A stretch of DNA of 59,986 nt from JALZEG01 sp036258555 (GTDB lineage Bacteria; Actinomycetota; CADDZG01; WHSQ01). Positions 32,460 through 39,523 of this stretch are shown here, one piece after another. The position numbers and the translations under genes were made by a program. The stretch covers positions 1 to 59,986 of the forward strand of contig DATADL010000100.1 of NCBI GenBank assembly GCA_036258555.1, given 5' to 3'. The notes beneath the pieces were generated by a model that saw only the letters and a list, made by a program, of their open reading frames with translations, had not been told where the DNA came from and did not search any database. Numbering within the stretch: position 1 is the stretch's first letter; every line of letters begins with the position of its first letter.

Positions 32460-32936
32460 ATGTTCTGCACGAACTGCGGCCACAAGAACCCCGACGGCGC
32501 GAACTTCTGCTCGTCGTGCGGAGCCCCTCTCGCGGAGGCCGGCTCAGACTCCACGATCACGTTCATGGCGCCCGAGATGGAGGCGGAGCTAGACGCCGAG
32601 GTGCACGTCTCGCCCGAGGAGCTCGAAGGGGGCCGCGGGGTCCTGATCGTCAAGCGGGGGCCGAACGCCGGCAGCAAGTTCTTCCTCGACACCGACGTCA
32701 CGCAGGTGGGGCGGCATCCCGAGAGCGACATCTTTTTGGACGACATCACGGTCTCGCGCCGGCACGCCGAGCTCCGCCGCGCGCCGAACGAGTTCACGCT
32801 GGCCGACGTCGGGAGCCTGAACGGCACGTACGTCAACCGCGAGCGCGTGGAAGAGGCGCGCCTCCGCTCCGGCGACGAGATCCAGATCGGCAAGTTCAAG
32901 CTCGTGTTCCTGACCGGCTCGCCGGGCGGGGGATAG
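32460..32936 (+). CDS. garA: GarA-like FHA-domain regulator with N-terminal zinc ribbon
   Basis: A 158-residue protein. Residues 1-22 are a zinc ribbon (C3, C6, C17, C20: CTNCG and CSSCG). Residues 60-150 are an FHA domain nearly identical in pattern to GarA/OdhI (GRHPESDIFLDDITVSRRHAE, SLNGTYVNRE). GarA switches 2-oxoglutarate and glutamate metabolism after phosphorylation of a Thr in an N-terminal ETTS motif. Here the segment STITF (residues 31-35) is the only similar candidate. The zinc ribbon replaces the usual N-terminus and is uncommon. Its neighbours gcvH and merR match Rv1826-Rv1828. Confidence 0.88.
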   Translation: MFCTNCGHKNPDGANFCSSCGAPLAEAGSDSTITFMAPEMEAELDAEVHVSPEELEGGRGVLIVKRGPNAGSKFFLDTDVTQVGRHPESDIFLDDITVSRRHAELRRAPNEFTLADVGSLNGTYVNRERVEEARLRSGDEIQIGKFKLVFLTGSPGGG

Positions 32937-32945
32937 GGGGTCTGG

Positions 32946-33668
32946 ATGCCGCTGTCCCGCTCTCGTGACTACCTGAGCATCGGCGAGGTGCTCGACTCCG
33001 TGCGCGCCGACTTCCCGGACGTGAGCATCTCGAAGATCCGTTTCCTCGAGTCGGAGGGCCTGATCCGTCCCGAGCGCACGCCGGCCGGCTATCGCAAGTT
33101 CTTCGAGCCCGACGTCGCCCGGCTCCGCTACATCCTGTCGCTGCAGCGCGACCACTTCCTGCCGCTGCGCGTCATCAAGGAGCGCCTGGCCGAGGCGGAT
33201 CGGTCGGGGACCTATCCCGAGGAGCCGTCGGGGAGCCCCGCCGCTGCGGGGAACGGCCAGCCCCGCCCGGCGTCGGAGCCCGAGCCCGCACTGGTCGAGG
33301 TCAACGTCCAGATGACGCGCAGCGAGCTCCGGGACGCAGCTGACCTCACGGACGACCAGATGCGCCAGCTCGAGGAGTTCGGCGTGGTCACCAAGCGGGA
33401 CTCCGACGTCTACGACGCGAACGACCTCGTGATCGCCCGCACGTCCAGCCGCTTCTTCGCCTACGGCGTCGAGCCCCGCCACCTGCGCATGTACCGGCAG
33501 TTCGCCGACCGCGAGGCCGCGTTCTTCGAGCAGATCGTGGCCCCGGCCCTGATGCGCAAGGACCGCGACGGCGCCGACGAGGCGCACCGGTCGGTCAAGG
33601 AGCTCCTCGCCCTCTCGCGCCAGATGCGCGAGGCGGCGCTCCGGACGAGCCTCGGCAGGCTCGCGTAG
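32946..33668 (+). CDS. ftsR: MerR-family regulator, FtsR/Rv1828 type
   Basis: A 240-residue protein. The N-terminal MerR winged helix covers about residues 8-80 (YLSIGEVLDSVRADFPDVSISKIRFLESEGLI). A Pro/Ser/Gly linker follows (about 85-115), then a C-terminal domain with a second HTH-like segment (TRSELRDAADLTDDQMRQLEEFGVV). In Corynebacterium, FtsR of this family activates ftsZ; Rv1828 is the M. tuberculosis equivalent. ATG 32946 lies ten bases after the garA stop. The symbol is given by family and context. Confidence 0.83.
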   Translation: MPLSRSRDYLSIGEVLDSVRADFPDVSISKIRFLESEGLIRPERTPAGYRKFFEPDVARLRYILSLQRDHFLPLRVIKERLAEADRSGTYPEEPSGSPAAAGNGQPRPASEPEPALVEVNVQMTRSELRDAADLTDDQMRQLEEFGVVTKRDSDVYDANDLVIARTSSRFFAYGVEPRHLRMYRQFADREAAFFEQIVAPALMRKDRDGADEAHRSVKELLALSRQMREAALRTSLGRLA

Positions 33669-33693
33669 CCTCGTCTCCTAGTAGACCCGTCGC

Positions 33694-33714
33694 CTTGTCG
33701 ACAAATCGATTTGT
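33694..33714 (-). repeat. 21-bp palindromic motif, copy 7 (supplies the carboxypeptidase start codon)
   Basis: Minus strand ACAAA, TCGA, TTTGTCGACAAG. On the plus strand it contains TTGTCGACAA (33695-33704) overlapping a second perfect palindrome, ACAAATCGATTTGT (33701-33714). The TTG start of the downstream gene is base 2 of the motif, so codons 1-6 are motif sequence. Confidence 0.8.
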
Positions 33715-34828
33715 TGCCGTTGTCCTGGCGGTCCTGGGGGGCGCGGCGTTCGTCCCCTCGTCTGCGGCCGCGCCCGTCCCCCCGCCGTCCGTGAGCTGCG
33801 CAGCGTGCCTCGTCACGACGGGCGAGCAGGTCCTGTGGGGGCGGAAGGCCGGCTCCCCGCGCGCGAACGCCAGCACGACGAAGATGGTGACGGCGCTGAT
33901 CGTCGTCGCCGAGGCGGACCTCGACGAGCTCGTGCGGACGTCGCGCAACGCCGCGGGGACGGGGGGCGGTGGCCTCGACCTCGAGCCGGGGGACGCGTTC
34001 TCGGTCGACGAGCTGCTCCACGCGCTCCTGCTGACGTCGTCGAACGACTCGGCGGTGGCGCTCGCCGAGCACGTCGCGGGATCGGAGGAGGCGTTCGTCG
34101 AGCGCATGAACCGGTTCGCCCGCTCGCTGGGGGCCCGCGGCTCCCGCTTCGTCACCGCTCACGGGCTCGACGTCCCGGGCCACTACTCGACGGCGAGCGA
34201 CCTCGCGCGCATCGCGCTGGCCGTGCTCAGGCGTCCGGTGCTCGCGGAGATCGTCGCGACGCGGACGACGACGATCTCGGGGCCGTCCGGGCGGCGCCGG
34301 CTCGTGAACACTAATCCTCTACTCGAGGATTACGAGGGCGCGGTGGGGGTGAAGACGGGCTACACCGCAAGTGCAGGTGACGTCCTGGTAGCCGCGGCGG
34401 AGCGCCGGGGGCGACGGCTGATCGCAGTCGCGATGGGGTCGCGCGACGCGGCGGCGGACGCCCGGGCCCTGCTCGACTACGGGTTCCGGCTGCTCGCCCG
34501 GACCGTTCTCGTGCGGGACGGGGCGGTGCTCGGCGCGCTGGTCTTCGACCCGTCGGGCGCCACCGCCGTCGTGGCGGGCGAGGCCGTCCGCGGGATCCCG
34601 GACCCCGCGACGGTCGAGGTCACGTTCGAGCCCGGTGACGTCTCGCCGCCGCTGCACGCCGGCGAGGTCGTCGGCCGCGTGCTCGTCAGGACCCGGGGCG
34701 GCGAGGTCGTCGCGGAGGCGCCCGCCGTGGCGGAGGACGACCTGCCCGACGACGGAGGAGGGGCCTCGGGGATCTTCGGCCCGATCCTGCGTGCCGCGGC
34801 CGGCGTGATCGGATCGAGGTCGTGGTGA
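33695..34828 (+). CDS. dacA: D-alanyl-D-alanine carboxypeptidase (S11 family)
   Basis: A 377-residue exported penicillin-binding protein that trims peptidoglycan stem peptides. Signal peptide residues 1-26 (NRFVAVVLAVLGGAAFV). The active site is complete: STTK (S60-K63), SSN (S115-N117) and KTG (220-222). A short hydrophobic stretch near the end (GPILRAAAGVIG) may associate with the membrane. TTG 33695 is the only usable start: no ATG or GTG occurs before or within the signal peptide, and no Shine-Dalgarno sequence is visible. The 43-bp gap to hpt shows nothing. Confidence 0.9.
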   Translation: MSTNRFVAVVLAVLGGAAFVPSSAAAPVPPPSVSCAACLVTTGEQVLWGRKAGSPRANASTTKMVTALIVVAEADLDELVRTSRNAAGTGGGGLDLEPGDAFSVDELLHALLLTSSNDSAVALAEHVAGSEEAFVERMNRFARSLGARGSRFVTAHGLDVPGHYSTASDLARIALAVLRRPVLAEIVATRTTTISGPSGRRRLVNTNPLLEDYEGAVGVKTGYTASAGDVLVAAAERRGRRLIAVAMGSRDAAADARALLDYGFRLLARTVLVRDGAVLGALVFDPSGATAVVAGEAVRGIPDPATVEVTFEPGDVSPPLHAGEVVGRVLVRTRGGEVVAEAPAVAEDDLPDDGGGASGIFGPILRAAAGVIGSRSW

Positions 34829-34871
34829 CACGCGAGTCGATGCGGCGCGCGGCCGCCGGAGCGGGGCCGTC

Positions 34872-35483
34872 GTGAGCGAGGACTCCTCGGACGTCGTCCG
34901 GACACAGCCGTTCGAGGTGCTGATAGACGCGGCTCGCCTGAAGGCGCGCGTCGAAGAGCTGGCGCGCGAGATCGCAGCCGCGTACGAGGGAGCCGAAGAG
35001 CCCCCGGTGCTCGTCGGAGTGCTCAAGGGATCGGTCCTGTTCCTGGCGGACCTCGTCCGTGCGCTTCCGATCGACGTCGAGGTGGACTTCATGTCGATCT
35101 CGTCCTACTCCGCCGGGGGCGCACAGTCGGGCGTCGTCCGCATCGTGAAGGACCTGGACTCCGACGTGCACGGCCGCCACGTCGTCATCGTCGAGGACAT
35201 CGTCGACACCGGGCTGACGTTGAACTACCTCCGGCGCAACCTGGGGGCGCGCTCGCCGCGTTCGCTGCGCGCGGTGACGTTGCTCGACAAGTCGGTCCGC
35301 CGCATCGTGCCCGTGCCCCTCGAGCACCGCGGGTTCGACATCCCCGACGTCTTCGTCGTCGGTTACGGCCTCGACTTCCAGGCTCTCTACCGCAACGTGC
35401 GCGACCTGCTCTCGGTGCCGGACCTGCCCCGTCTGGCGAACGACCCGCGGCTGCTGGTGGCGGCGCTGTGGCCGACTTCCTAG
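34872..35483 (+). CDS. hpt: hypoxanthine phosphoribosyltransferase
   Basis: A 203-residue purine-salvage enzyme. The PRPP-binding motif is VVIVEDIVDTGLTLNYL near residue 98; the PPVLVGVLKGSVLFLADLVRAL segment is the usual N-terminal part, and VVGYGLDFQALYRN the C-terminal base-binding hood. It makes IMP and GMP from hypoxanthine and guanine. Family proteins are usually near 180 residues; the extra length is at both ends. GTG 34872 is the first start giving a full domain. This gene is usually elsewhere (beside tilS and ftsH) in actinobacteria. Confidence 0.92.
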   Translation: MSEDSSDVVRTQPFEVLIDAARLKARVEELAREIAAAYEGAEEPPVLVGVLKGSVLFLADLVRALPIDVEVDFMSISSYSAGGAQSGVVRIVKDLDSDVHGRHVVIVEDIVDTGLTLNYLRRNLGARSPRSLRAVTLLDKSVRRIVPVPLEHRGFDIPDVFVVGYGLDFQALYRNVRDLLSVPDLPRLANDPRLLVAALWPTS

Positions 35484-35498
35484 AGGTGCCCGCGGTGT

Positions 35499-35504
35499 TA
35501 GCCT
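35499..35504 (+). promoter_or_regulatory. leaderless-type -10 box of the DUF151 gene
   Basis: TAGCCT exactly six bases before ATG 35511, without a ribosome binding site. Confidence 0.6.
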
Positions 35505-35510
35505 GCCGGA

Positions 35511-35990
35511 ATGGTCGAGCTGTCGCTCGTGGGGGTCCGGGTAGAGCTCCCTTCGAATCAACCGATAGTGCTCCTCAAGGAAGCCGGCGGCGACCGCTAC
35601 CTGCCGATCTGGATCGGCGCCGTCGAGGCCACCGCCATCGCGTTCGCGCTGCAGGGCATCCAGACCCCGCGGCCCATGACGCACGACCTCATGCGCGACC
35701 TCCTGCGCGACGCGGGCGTGGCCGTCGAGCGCATCGTGATCAACGAGCTCGTGGACCAGACGTTCTTCGCGCTCATCCGCATGGCGTCGAACGGCGAGGC
35801 CAAGGAGGTCTCGTCGCGGCCCAGCGACGCGATCGCGCTCGCCGTCCGCATAAACGCGCCGATCTACGCGGCCGAGGAGGTGCTCGAGCAAGCGGGGATC
35901 GAGCTCAAGGACGACGAGGAGACCGAAGTCGAGAAGTTCCGCGAGTTCCTCGACCAGGTGAGCCCGGAGGACTTCGCCGCAGAGGGCTAG
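35511..35990 (+). CDS. DUF151 bifunctional nuclease-type protein
   Basis: A 159-residue protein of the BFN/DUF151 family (Rv1829 equivalent). The conserved core is LPIWIGAVEATAIAFALQGI with RPMTHDLMRDLL, then SSRPSDAIALAVRINAPIYA. Plant and mycobacterial members were reported to have DNase and RNase activity, but the catalytic residues are not well defined. A C-terminal UVR-like acidic tail follows (EKFREFLDQVSPEDF). It sits between the two merR genes as in mycobacteria. Confidence 0.88.
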   Translation: MVELSLVGVRVELPSNQPIVLLKEAGGDRYLPIWIGAVEATAIAFALQGIQTPRPMTHDLMRDLLRDAGVAVERIVINELVDQTFFALIRMASNGEAKEVSSRPSDAIALAVRINAPIYAAEEVLEQAGIELKDDEETEVEKFREFLDQVSPEDFAAEG

Positions 35991-36026
35991 CCGGGTTCCC
36001 TCGACCTCAGCTTCACCGTTGGATCG

Positions 36027-36075
36027 TTGACACGCGCGCGCGGTCGCCGTACGCTTTCAGACCCGTAACTACGGG
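36027..36075 (+). promoter_or_regulatory. promoter and operator-like dyad of the second merR gene
   Basis: TTGACA (36027-36032), 17-bp spacer, TACGCT (36050-36055), the best consensus promoter in the window. Transcription should begin near 36062, where CCCGTA-AC-TACGGG (36062-36075) forms a dyad. This is a plausible operator. MerR proteins classically bind the spacer, so another repressor or self-repression at the start point is possible. Confidence 0.65.
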
Positions 36076-36110
36076 CCTGTGACTCCGAGGATCGCCGGGA
36101 GGCGTCGTAC

Positions 36111-36611
36111 ATGCAGAAGGAACTTCCCACGGAGGGCTACCGCGGTCCCCAGACGTGCAAGATCGTCGGGATCACCTACCGCCAGCTCGACTACTGGACG
36201 CGCACGAACCTCATCGAGCCGTCGGTCCAGCCCGCGGCGGGCTCGGGCACGCAACGGCTGTACTCGTTCAACGACCTCCTCCAGCTCAAGATGATCAAGT
36301 CGCTCATCGACGCGGGGGCCAGCCTCCAGAGCGTGCGCAAGGCCATCGACTACGTGCGCACACACGTCGACGACGACTGGTCGAAGGTGACGATCGTCGC
36401 GAGCGGGAACGACGTCTACGCGTGCACGTCCGAGGCCGAGATCCTCGACCTCCTGCGCAACGGCCAGGGCGTCCTCGGCGCGATGGTCGCGGTCGACCAG
36501 ATCCGCGAGCAGCTCACGGGGGATCTGCGCGAGCTCCGTCCCGCAACCGAGCGGGTGGAGTACGGTTCGGAGGCACCGGACGAACGGGAGCGCCGAGCCA
36601 AGGAGGGGTAG
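36111..36611 (+). CDS. MerR-family regulator, Rv1830 type
   Basis: A 166-residue protein. The MerR winged helix covers about residues 8-85 (GPQTCKIVGITYRQLDYWTRTNLIEPSV). The remainder holds a small domain (about 90-135, WSKVTIVASGNDVYACTSEAEILDLL). The family is conserved with garA and ftsR in Actinomycetota; its ligand is unknown. ATG 36111 has GGGAGG about 12 bases upstream, and a good promoter gives a leader of about 49 nt. Confidence 0.85.
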   Translation: MQKELPTEGYRGPQTCKIVGITYRQLDYWTRTNLIEPSVQPAAGSGTQRLYSFNDLLQLKMIKSLIDAGASLQSVRKAIDYVRTHVDDDWSKVTIVASGNDVYACTSEAEILDLLRNGQGVLGAMVAVDQIREQLTGDLRELRPATERVEYGSEAPDERERRAKEG

Positions 36612-36613
36612 CC

Positions 36614-37084
36614 ATCCCGGGCCTCCACGCCCACGATGAGCGGACCGAGTCGCCGGACGACGCGGCGGCTTCGCTTCCCCACGAGTCCGTCGACTTCGCA
36701 CACAACAGCGAGCGACAGTTCGCCAAGCTCCTCGACTTCTACGAGATCGAGTGGGCGTACGAGCCGACGACGTTCGACATCGAATGGGACCGGGAGGGCA
36801 ACGCGACGCAGCGGTTCTCGCCCGACTTCTACCTTCCGGCGTTCGACCTCTACATCGAGATCACGACGCTCAACCAGAAGCTCGTGACCAAGAAGAACCG
36901 GAAGGTGCGCCGGCTGTCCGCGCTCTATCCGGACGTGAAGTGCAAGATCCTGTACCAGAAGGACTACCTGAACCTGCTCGTGAAGTACGGGCTCGAGGAG
37001 CCGTCGCAGGGCGCGCTCCTCGCGCCGGTCGAGGACGCCGGCTCCGACGACCCCCCGTTCCTCGGCCCCGCGCTCGCCGGATGA
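36614..37084 (+). CDS. endonuclease-like protein, apparently starting at ATC
   Basis: A 156-residue protein. The core reads DFAHNSERQFAKLLDFYEIEWAYEPTTF, then FSPDFYLPAFDLYIEITTL and KKNRKVRRLSALYPDVKCKILYQKDYLNLL. The E-x(n)-PDFYLP-x5-IEITT pattern is like PD-(D/E)xK or Vsr-type nuclease folds. No ATG, GTG or TTG precedes the domain in frame for over 300 bases, and the frame upstream is only a shadow of merR. AAGGAGG (36600-36606) stands seven bases before ATC 36614. The stop overlaps gcvT (ATGA). Substrate unknown; the coding status is firm from sequence character. Confidence 0.75.
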   Translation: MPGLHAHDERTESPDDAAASLPHESVDFAHNSERQFAKLLDFYEIEWAYEPTTFDIEWDREGNATQRFSPDFYLPAFDLYIEITTLNQKLVTKKNRKVRRLSALYPDVKCKILYQKDYLNLLVKYGLEEPSQGALLAPVEDAGSDDPPFLGPALAG

Positions 37085-38154
37085 CCGCCCGTGCCACGCC
37101 GCTGCTCGCGGCGCACGAGGCCCTCGGCGCGCGCCTGACAGAGTTCGCCGGCTGGCAGATGCCGCTGCAGTACACGGGCGTGATCGCCGAGCACAACGCC
37201 GTGCGAACGTCGGCGGGGCTGTTCGACGTGACCCACCTCGGCAAGCTGCGCGTGAAGGGGCCGGGCGCGGGTGACGCGCTGCAGCACGCGCTGACGGCCG
37301 ACGTCGTGGCGCTCGAGCCGGGGCGTGCGACGTATGCATTGGCGCTCGTCGACGACGGAGGCTGCGTCGACGACGTGTTCGTCTACCGGATCGGCTCCGA
37401 GGAATGGCTCGTCGTACCCAATGCCGCTAACGTCGAGGCCGTCGCCGACTGCATCAGGCAGTCGGGAGGTGAGCCGGTCGACGAGTGGGACCGCTTCGCG
37501 ATCCTCGCTCTGCAGGGTCCGGACTCGTTCACGGTCTTCGAGAAGGTGTGGCCCGGCTCGGAGGCCCTGACCCTGAAGCTCCACCACTGGGTTGGCCTCG
37601 ACGTCTTCGGCTCGCAGGGCCTCGTCGCTCGCACCGGCTACACCGGGGAGCGAGGGTTCGAGATCTACGCGCCGTTCGAGGTGGCCGAGCGGGCGTGGAC
37701 GGCGCTGCTCGACGCGGGCGCGACGCCCGTCGGCCTCGGCGCCCGCGACACCCTGCGCCTCGAGATGGGCTACGCGCTGTACGGCCACGAGCTGAGCCGG
37801 GACGTCAACCCCCTGGAGGCTGGTCTGGGATGGGCCCTCGCGTGGGACACGAGGTTCCGAGGGCGCGAGGCGCTGCTCGCGATCAAGGAGGGCGGCGGGC
37901 CGGGGCGGCGCCTGTTCGGGATCGTCTGCACCGACAAGGGAGTGCCGCGGCAGGGCCACCGCGTGCTCGCCGGAGACGACGCGGTCGGCGAGGTCACGAG
38001 CGGCAACTTCTCGCCCACGCTGGGAACGGGCATCGCGCTCGCGCTGGGACCGGCCGCCACGAGACCGGAGCCGGGGGAGCGGGTCGCGATAGAGGCGCGC
38101 GGCCGCAGGATCGCGGGGGATATCGTGAAGCCGCCCTTCAAGAAGACTTCGTAG
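37081..38154 (+). CDS. gcvT: aminomethyltransferase (glycine cleavage T protein)
   Basis: A 357-residue folate-dependent enzyme. It opens TPLLAAHEALGARLTEFAGWQMPLQY and has RTGYTGERGFEIY and LGARDTLRLEMGYALYG; Asp in the latter region is the catalytic base equivalent. The C-terminal barrel ends with GDIVKPPF. ATG 37081 overlaps the upstream stop. Motif copy 8 begins two bases after its stop codon. Confidence 0.94.
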   Translation: MTARATPLLAAHEALGARLTEFAGWQMPLQYTGVIAEHNAVRTSAGLFDVTHLGKLRVKGPGAGDALQHALTADVVALEPGRATYALALVDDGGCVDDVFVYRIGSEEWLVVPNAANVEAVADCIRQSGGEPVDEWDRFAILALQGPDSFTVFEKVWPGSEALTLKLHHWVGLDVFGSQGLVARTGYTGERGFEIYAPFEVAERAWTALLDAGATPVGLGARDTLRLEMGYALYGHELSRDVNPLEAGLGWALAWDTRFRGREALLAIKEGGGPGRRLFGIVCTDKGVPRQGHRVLAGDDAVGEVTSGNFSPTLGTGIALALGPAATRPEPGERVAIEARGRRIAGDIVKPPFKKTS

Positions 38155-38155
38155 A

Positions 38156-38176
38156 CTTGTCGACAAGTAGGCAAAT
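38156..38176 (-). repeat. 21-bp palindromic motif, copy 8 (between gcvT and gcvPA)
   Basis: Minus strand ATTTG, CCTA, CTTGTCGACAAG, within a perfect 14-bp palindrome ACTTGTCGACAAGT (38155-38168), identical to that of copy 1. GAAG-A-CTTC (38142-38150) is an additional dyad at the end of gcvT. The motif fills nearly the whole 28-bp gap between the genes. Confidence 0.8.
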
Positions 38177-38182
38177 CATCTA

Positions 38183-39523
38183 GTGGACTTCATCCCGCAC
38201 ACCCCCGACGACGACCGGGAGATGCTCGAGGCGATCGGCCTCGGGTCGCTCGACGACCTCTTCGAGTCGGTCCCGGAAGCCGTTCGTCTCGGACGCCTGC
38301 TCGCCGTGCCCGAGTCGCTGAGCGAGATCGAGCTCGCCGCGCACATGACCGAGCTCGCGTCTCGGTCTGCCGGCGCGGGCCTCGTGTGCTTCGCGGGCGG
38401 GGGAGCGTACGACCACCACGTCCCCGCGGCGGTCCGCGCTCTCGCGAGCCGCGGCGAGTTCGCGACCAGCTACACCCCCTACCAGCCGGAGCTCTCGCAA
38501 GGCGTCCTCCAGGCCCTCTTCGAGTTCCAGACCGCGATCTGCGAGCTGTACGGCATGGAGGTGGCCAACGCGTCGCTCTACGACGGCGCGAACGCACTCG
38601 TGGAGGCCGTGAACCTCGCCGTCCGCGCGACCAAGAGGGAGAAGGTGCTCGTCGCCGAGACCGTGCACCCCCACTACGTCGAGGTTCTCCGGACCTACAC
38701 CTCAGGTTTAGGCCTGGAGATCGAGACGCTTCCGAGGACGGACTCCGGGACGGTCGAGTGGGGCGCCCACGACGTCTCGGCCGCGGCCGCCGCCGTCGTC
38801 CAGTCGCCGAGCTACTTCGGGCTGCTCGAGGACGTCGCCGGCGCGGCCGCCGCGGCACACGACGCGGACGCCCTCCTCGTCGCGGTCTCGGACCCGACGG
38901 CGATGGGGCTGCTCGAGTCGCCGGGCGCGCAGGGCGCGGACGTCGCCGTGGGGGAGGGGCAGGCGCTGGGCAACTCGCTCTCGTTCGGCGGCCCCTACGT
39001 CGGTCTCTTCGCCACCAAGCTGTCGCTCGTGCGCCAGGTGCCCGGGAGGATCGCGGGCGAGACCGTCGACGCCGACGGGCGGCGCGCGTACGTCCTGACG
39101 CTGCAGGCACGCGAGCAGCACATCCGCCGCGCGAAGGCGACGTCGAACGTGTGCACGAACCAGACGCTGATGGCCATCGCCGCGACGATCTACCTGTCGT
39201 GGCTCGGGCCGGAGGGACTGCGGCGGCTGGGCGAGCTGTGCGTGCGGCGGACCGCGCTCGCGGCGGAGCGGCTCGGCGCGCTGCCCGGATGCCGCATCGC
39301 GTTCGGCGGCCCGCGCTTCAAGGAGCTCGTGCTCGAAACGCCGCTCGACGCGACCGCGCTCACGAAGAGGCTGGCGCGACGCGGATACCTCACCGGTCCC
39401 GTCCTGGGCAAGCACTACGCCGGCATGGACCACGCGCTGATCGTCGCCGTGACGGAGCGCCGTACCGAGGCGGAGATCGACGGTCTCGCCGAGGCGATCG
39501 AGAAGGAGCTGGCCGAAGGATGA
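38183..39523 (+). CDS. gcvPA: glycine dehydrogenase (decarboxylating) subunit 1
   Basis: A 446-residue alpha subunit of the split P protein. It opens with DFIPHTPDDDREMLEAIG and has CFAGGGAYDHHVPAAV, TSYTPYQPELSQGVLQALFEFQ and TSNVCTNQTLMA, all family landmarks. It lacks the PLP-binding lysine, which is in subunit 2. GTG 38183 has only a weak ribosome binding site (AAGTAGG, 38166-38172) that overlaps the motif. Mycobacterium has a fused GcvB instead (Rv1832), so the split form differs. Confidence 0.93.
   Translation: MDFIPHTPDDDREMLEAIGLGSLDDLFESVPEAVRLGRLLAVPESLSEIELAAHMTELASRSAGAGLVCFAGGGAYDHHVPAAVRALASRGEFATSYTPYQPELSQGVLQALFEFQTAICELYGMEVANASLYDGANALVEAVNLAVRATKREKVLVAETVHPHYVEVLRTYTSGLGLEIETLPRTDSGTVEWGAHDVSAAAAAVVQSPSYFGLLEDVAGAAAAAHDADALLVAVSDPTAMGLLESPGAQGADVAVGEGQALGNSLSFGGPYVGLFATKLSLVRQVPGRIAGETVDADGRRAYVLTLQAREQHIRRAKATSNVCTNQTLMAIAATIYLSWLGPEGLRRLGELCVRRTALAAERLGALPGCRIAFGGPRFKELVLETPLDATALTKRLARRGYLTGPVLGKHYAGMDHALIVAVTERRTEAEIDGLAEAIEKELAEG

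Noticed and set aside
36155..36613. Long N-terminal extension of the nuclease-like protein
   Set aside because: This part is the plus-one frame of merR, Arg/Pro-rich and without domain similarity.
18331..38176. The 21-bp motif as DnaA boxes
   Set aside because: TTGTCGACA differs from the actinobacterial TTGTCCACA by one base, but the copies are symmetric, single, and next to unrelated genes rather than clustered near dnaA. Kept only as an alternative.
18331..38176. The motif as parS, dif or LexA sites
   Set aside because: It shares neither the parS sequence with TTTCACGTGAAA, nor the dif layout, nor the GAAC-N4-GTTC pattern of LexA.
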